Below are positions 60,902-64,000 of a DNA stretch of 64,000 nt, in pieces; the stretch's first letter is position 1; every line of letters begins with the position of its first letter. The DNA is from CAVTBT01 sp963733065. Lineage in GTDB: Bacteria > Actinomycetota > Thermoleophilia > Gaiellales > Gaiellaceae. A program made the position numbers and the translations under genes. The notes under the pieces are model-generated. The model had not been told where the DNA came from. It ran no database searches and worked only from the letters and a program-made list of their open reading frames with translations. The stretch lies in the NCBI GenBank assembly GCA_963733065.1, contig CAVTBT010000002.1:62001-126000 (forward strand). The letters run 5' to 3'.

Positions 60902-60915
60902 ATTTTATAGAAAAT
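60902..60915. promoter_or_regulatory. AT-rich palindrome upstream of glutaryl-CoA dehydrogenase
   Basis: ATTTT-ATAG-AAAAT, 14 bp with no G/C in the arms, in a GC-rich genome. It lies 36 bp before the gcdH start and just after the stop of the upstream membrane gene. TATAAA on the minus strand could serve as a -10. A regulator site (for example of the GntR protein) is possible. Confidence 0.4.
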
Positions 60916-61482
60916 CTAGAAGCCGATGCCGGCCTGATCGAAGAACCAGACCGCGCTCGTGTACCAGACGAAGATCAGCACCGTGAAGAGGAGGCCGCCC
61001 GCGATCGGCAGCGTCGGGCCCGGAAAGCGCTTGAGCCTGACGATCGTGACCTTCGCGGCGAAGGCCCCGAAGAAGGCGCACCCGAGCAGCGAGTGCCACA
61101 GCACGCGGTCGGTCGAGTCCTGGTAGCCGAGCTTGAAGATGCAGTGGTAGGCGACCGGCAGGGTCGCGATGAAGGCCAGACGGCCCGACCAGCGGTGCGC
61201 CGGGTTGACCCAGGCCGGCTTGCTCCACGGCAGCGCGCGGAAGATCCACGCCGCGGTGACGAGCTGGAAGAGCGCGAGTGCTGCGGCCAGGGTGGCGAGC
61301 CAGGCCTTCATGTGGATCGGATCGCTGAAGACGAGGTCGAAGTAGTTGCCCGCACTCGGGTCGCGCGAGGCGAGGAAGCCCGCCGTCAGCGCAACGAGTG
61401 CGAAGACGACGAGGGGCACGGCGAGCCACCACGCAGGACGCTTCGCCGGCGCGCCGGGCGGCTGGGCGACGGCCTCGCTCAT
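60916..61482 (-). CDS. four-helix membrane protein, cytochrome b561-like (DUF6529-type)
   Basis: It is 188 aa from ATG 61482 with a short Pro-rich cytosolic start and about five hydrophobic helices. Histidines sit at regular helix positions: PIHMKAW, NPAHRWSGRLAF, VAYHCIFKL and VLWHSLLG. This His pattern is like four-helix di-haem b561/ferric-reductase proteins, so an electron-carrying role is plausible but inferred. I believe relatives are grouped as DUF6529. It is divergent from the acyl-CoA dehydrogenase and upstream of gcdH on the same strand. Confidence 0.72.
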   Translation of the reverse strand: MSEAVAQPPGAPAKRPAWWLAVPLVVFALVALTAGFLASRDPSAGNYFDLVFSDPIHMKAWLATLAAALALFQLVTAAWIFRALPWSKPAWVNPAHRWSGRLAFIATLPVAYHCIFKLGYQDSTDRVLWHSLLGCAFFGAFAAKVTIVRLKRFPGPTLPIAGGLLFTVLIFVWYTSAVWFFDQAGIGF

Positions 61483-61623
61483 GGCGCAATCGATACCGCG
61501 TCCGGCCGTGCCATGCAAGCAGCGACCCCGTCGGCGTCGGCGTATTCCGGGCGCTGCTCCGTGCTTGCGGCCGGTGGTCGATGTCGCCTTGACGCTCCCG
61601 CGACACGGCGCCTACCATCCTGG

Positions 61624-61639
61624 TTGACTGACCAGTCAA
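61624..61639. promoter_or_regulatory. TetR-type operator, copy 2 (acyl-CoA dehydrogenase)
   Basis: TTGACTGACCAGTCAA has 7-bp arms TTGACTG/CAGTCAA. Over the 19-nt match to 55504 only one base differs. It lies 20 bp before the GTG of the acyl-CoA dehydrogenase gene. Confidence 0.75.
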
Positions 61640-61659
61640 TCGAACGTGGAGGATCCGCC

Positions 61660-64000
<2,341 letters not shown>

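Overview
The window is high-GC DNA (my estimate is above 65 percent) from a bacterium whose gene order and protein features point to Actinomycetota. A tRNA-Met precedes rpmG-secE-nusG. S14, L33 and L36 are zinc-type, Adk is short, and GTG and TTG starts are very common. Many housekeeping proteins carry long charged extensions, which hints at a deep lineage such as Thermoleophilia/Gaiellales. That placement is inference.

Positions 1-37053 are the core gene-expression region. A partial ATP-grasp gene is followed by tRNA-Met, rpmG, secE, nusG, rplK, rplA, an L10 leader, rplJ, rplL, a terminator and promoter, then rpoB and rpoC. Two accessory genes (a secreted 577-aa protein and a diguanylate cyclase) come next. 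The str, S10, spc and alpha clusters then run without interruption from rpsL to rplQ. Ribosomal proteins, RNA polymerase, elongation factors, SecY/SecE, Adk, Map and IF-1 are therefore made together.

The most notable signal is a family of four non-coding elements of 163-166 bp, each exactly filling the gap between a stop codon and the next start: rplK/rplA, rpsL/rpsG, rplW/rplB and rpsQ/rplN. They share a conserved core and an apical hairpin whose arms change in sequence but stay complementary. In each copy the bases just after the upstream stop codon can pair with the Shine-Dalgarno of the next gene. I do not recognise the family; it looks like a structured RNA and possibly a mobile one.

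Positions 37054-64000 are accessory and housekeeping genes: a VOC protein, a NaChBac-like sodium channel, NfeD-like, truA, a HAD phosphatase, ligA, a PBP4-type carboxypeptidase, a NarL-type regulator, two coiled-coil cell-wall enzymes (3D and NlpC/P60), a 150-bp tandem repeat, fadD, ku, a 56-aa protein behind a terminator-containing leader, a hydrolase, a Nif3-like gene, tRNA-Pro and a second HAD gene. Then come an MFS remnant with an orphan operator, two lysyl-oxidase homologues, a CoA transferase, TetR, MFS and GntR genes, a rhodanese, glutaryl-CoA dehydrogenase, a b561-like membrane protein, acyl-CoA dehydrogenase and a truncated winged-helix gene. A TetR-type operator occurs both at tetR and before the acyl-CoA dehydrogenase, suggesting a small acyl-CoA regulon.

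Eight otherwise intact genes between 38 and 63.2 kb need a single-base correction to read through, while the first 37 kb shows none. This suggests sequence errors, or a distinct state of the second half, rather than eight true pseudogenes.
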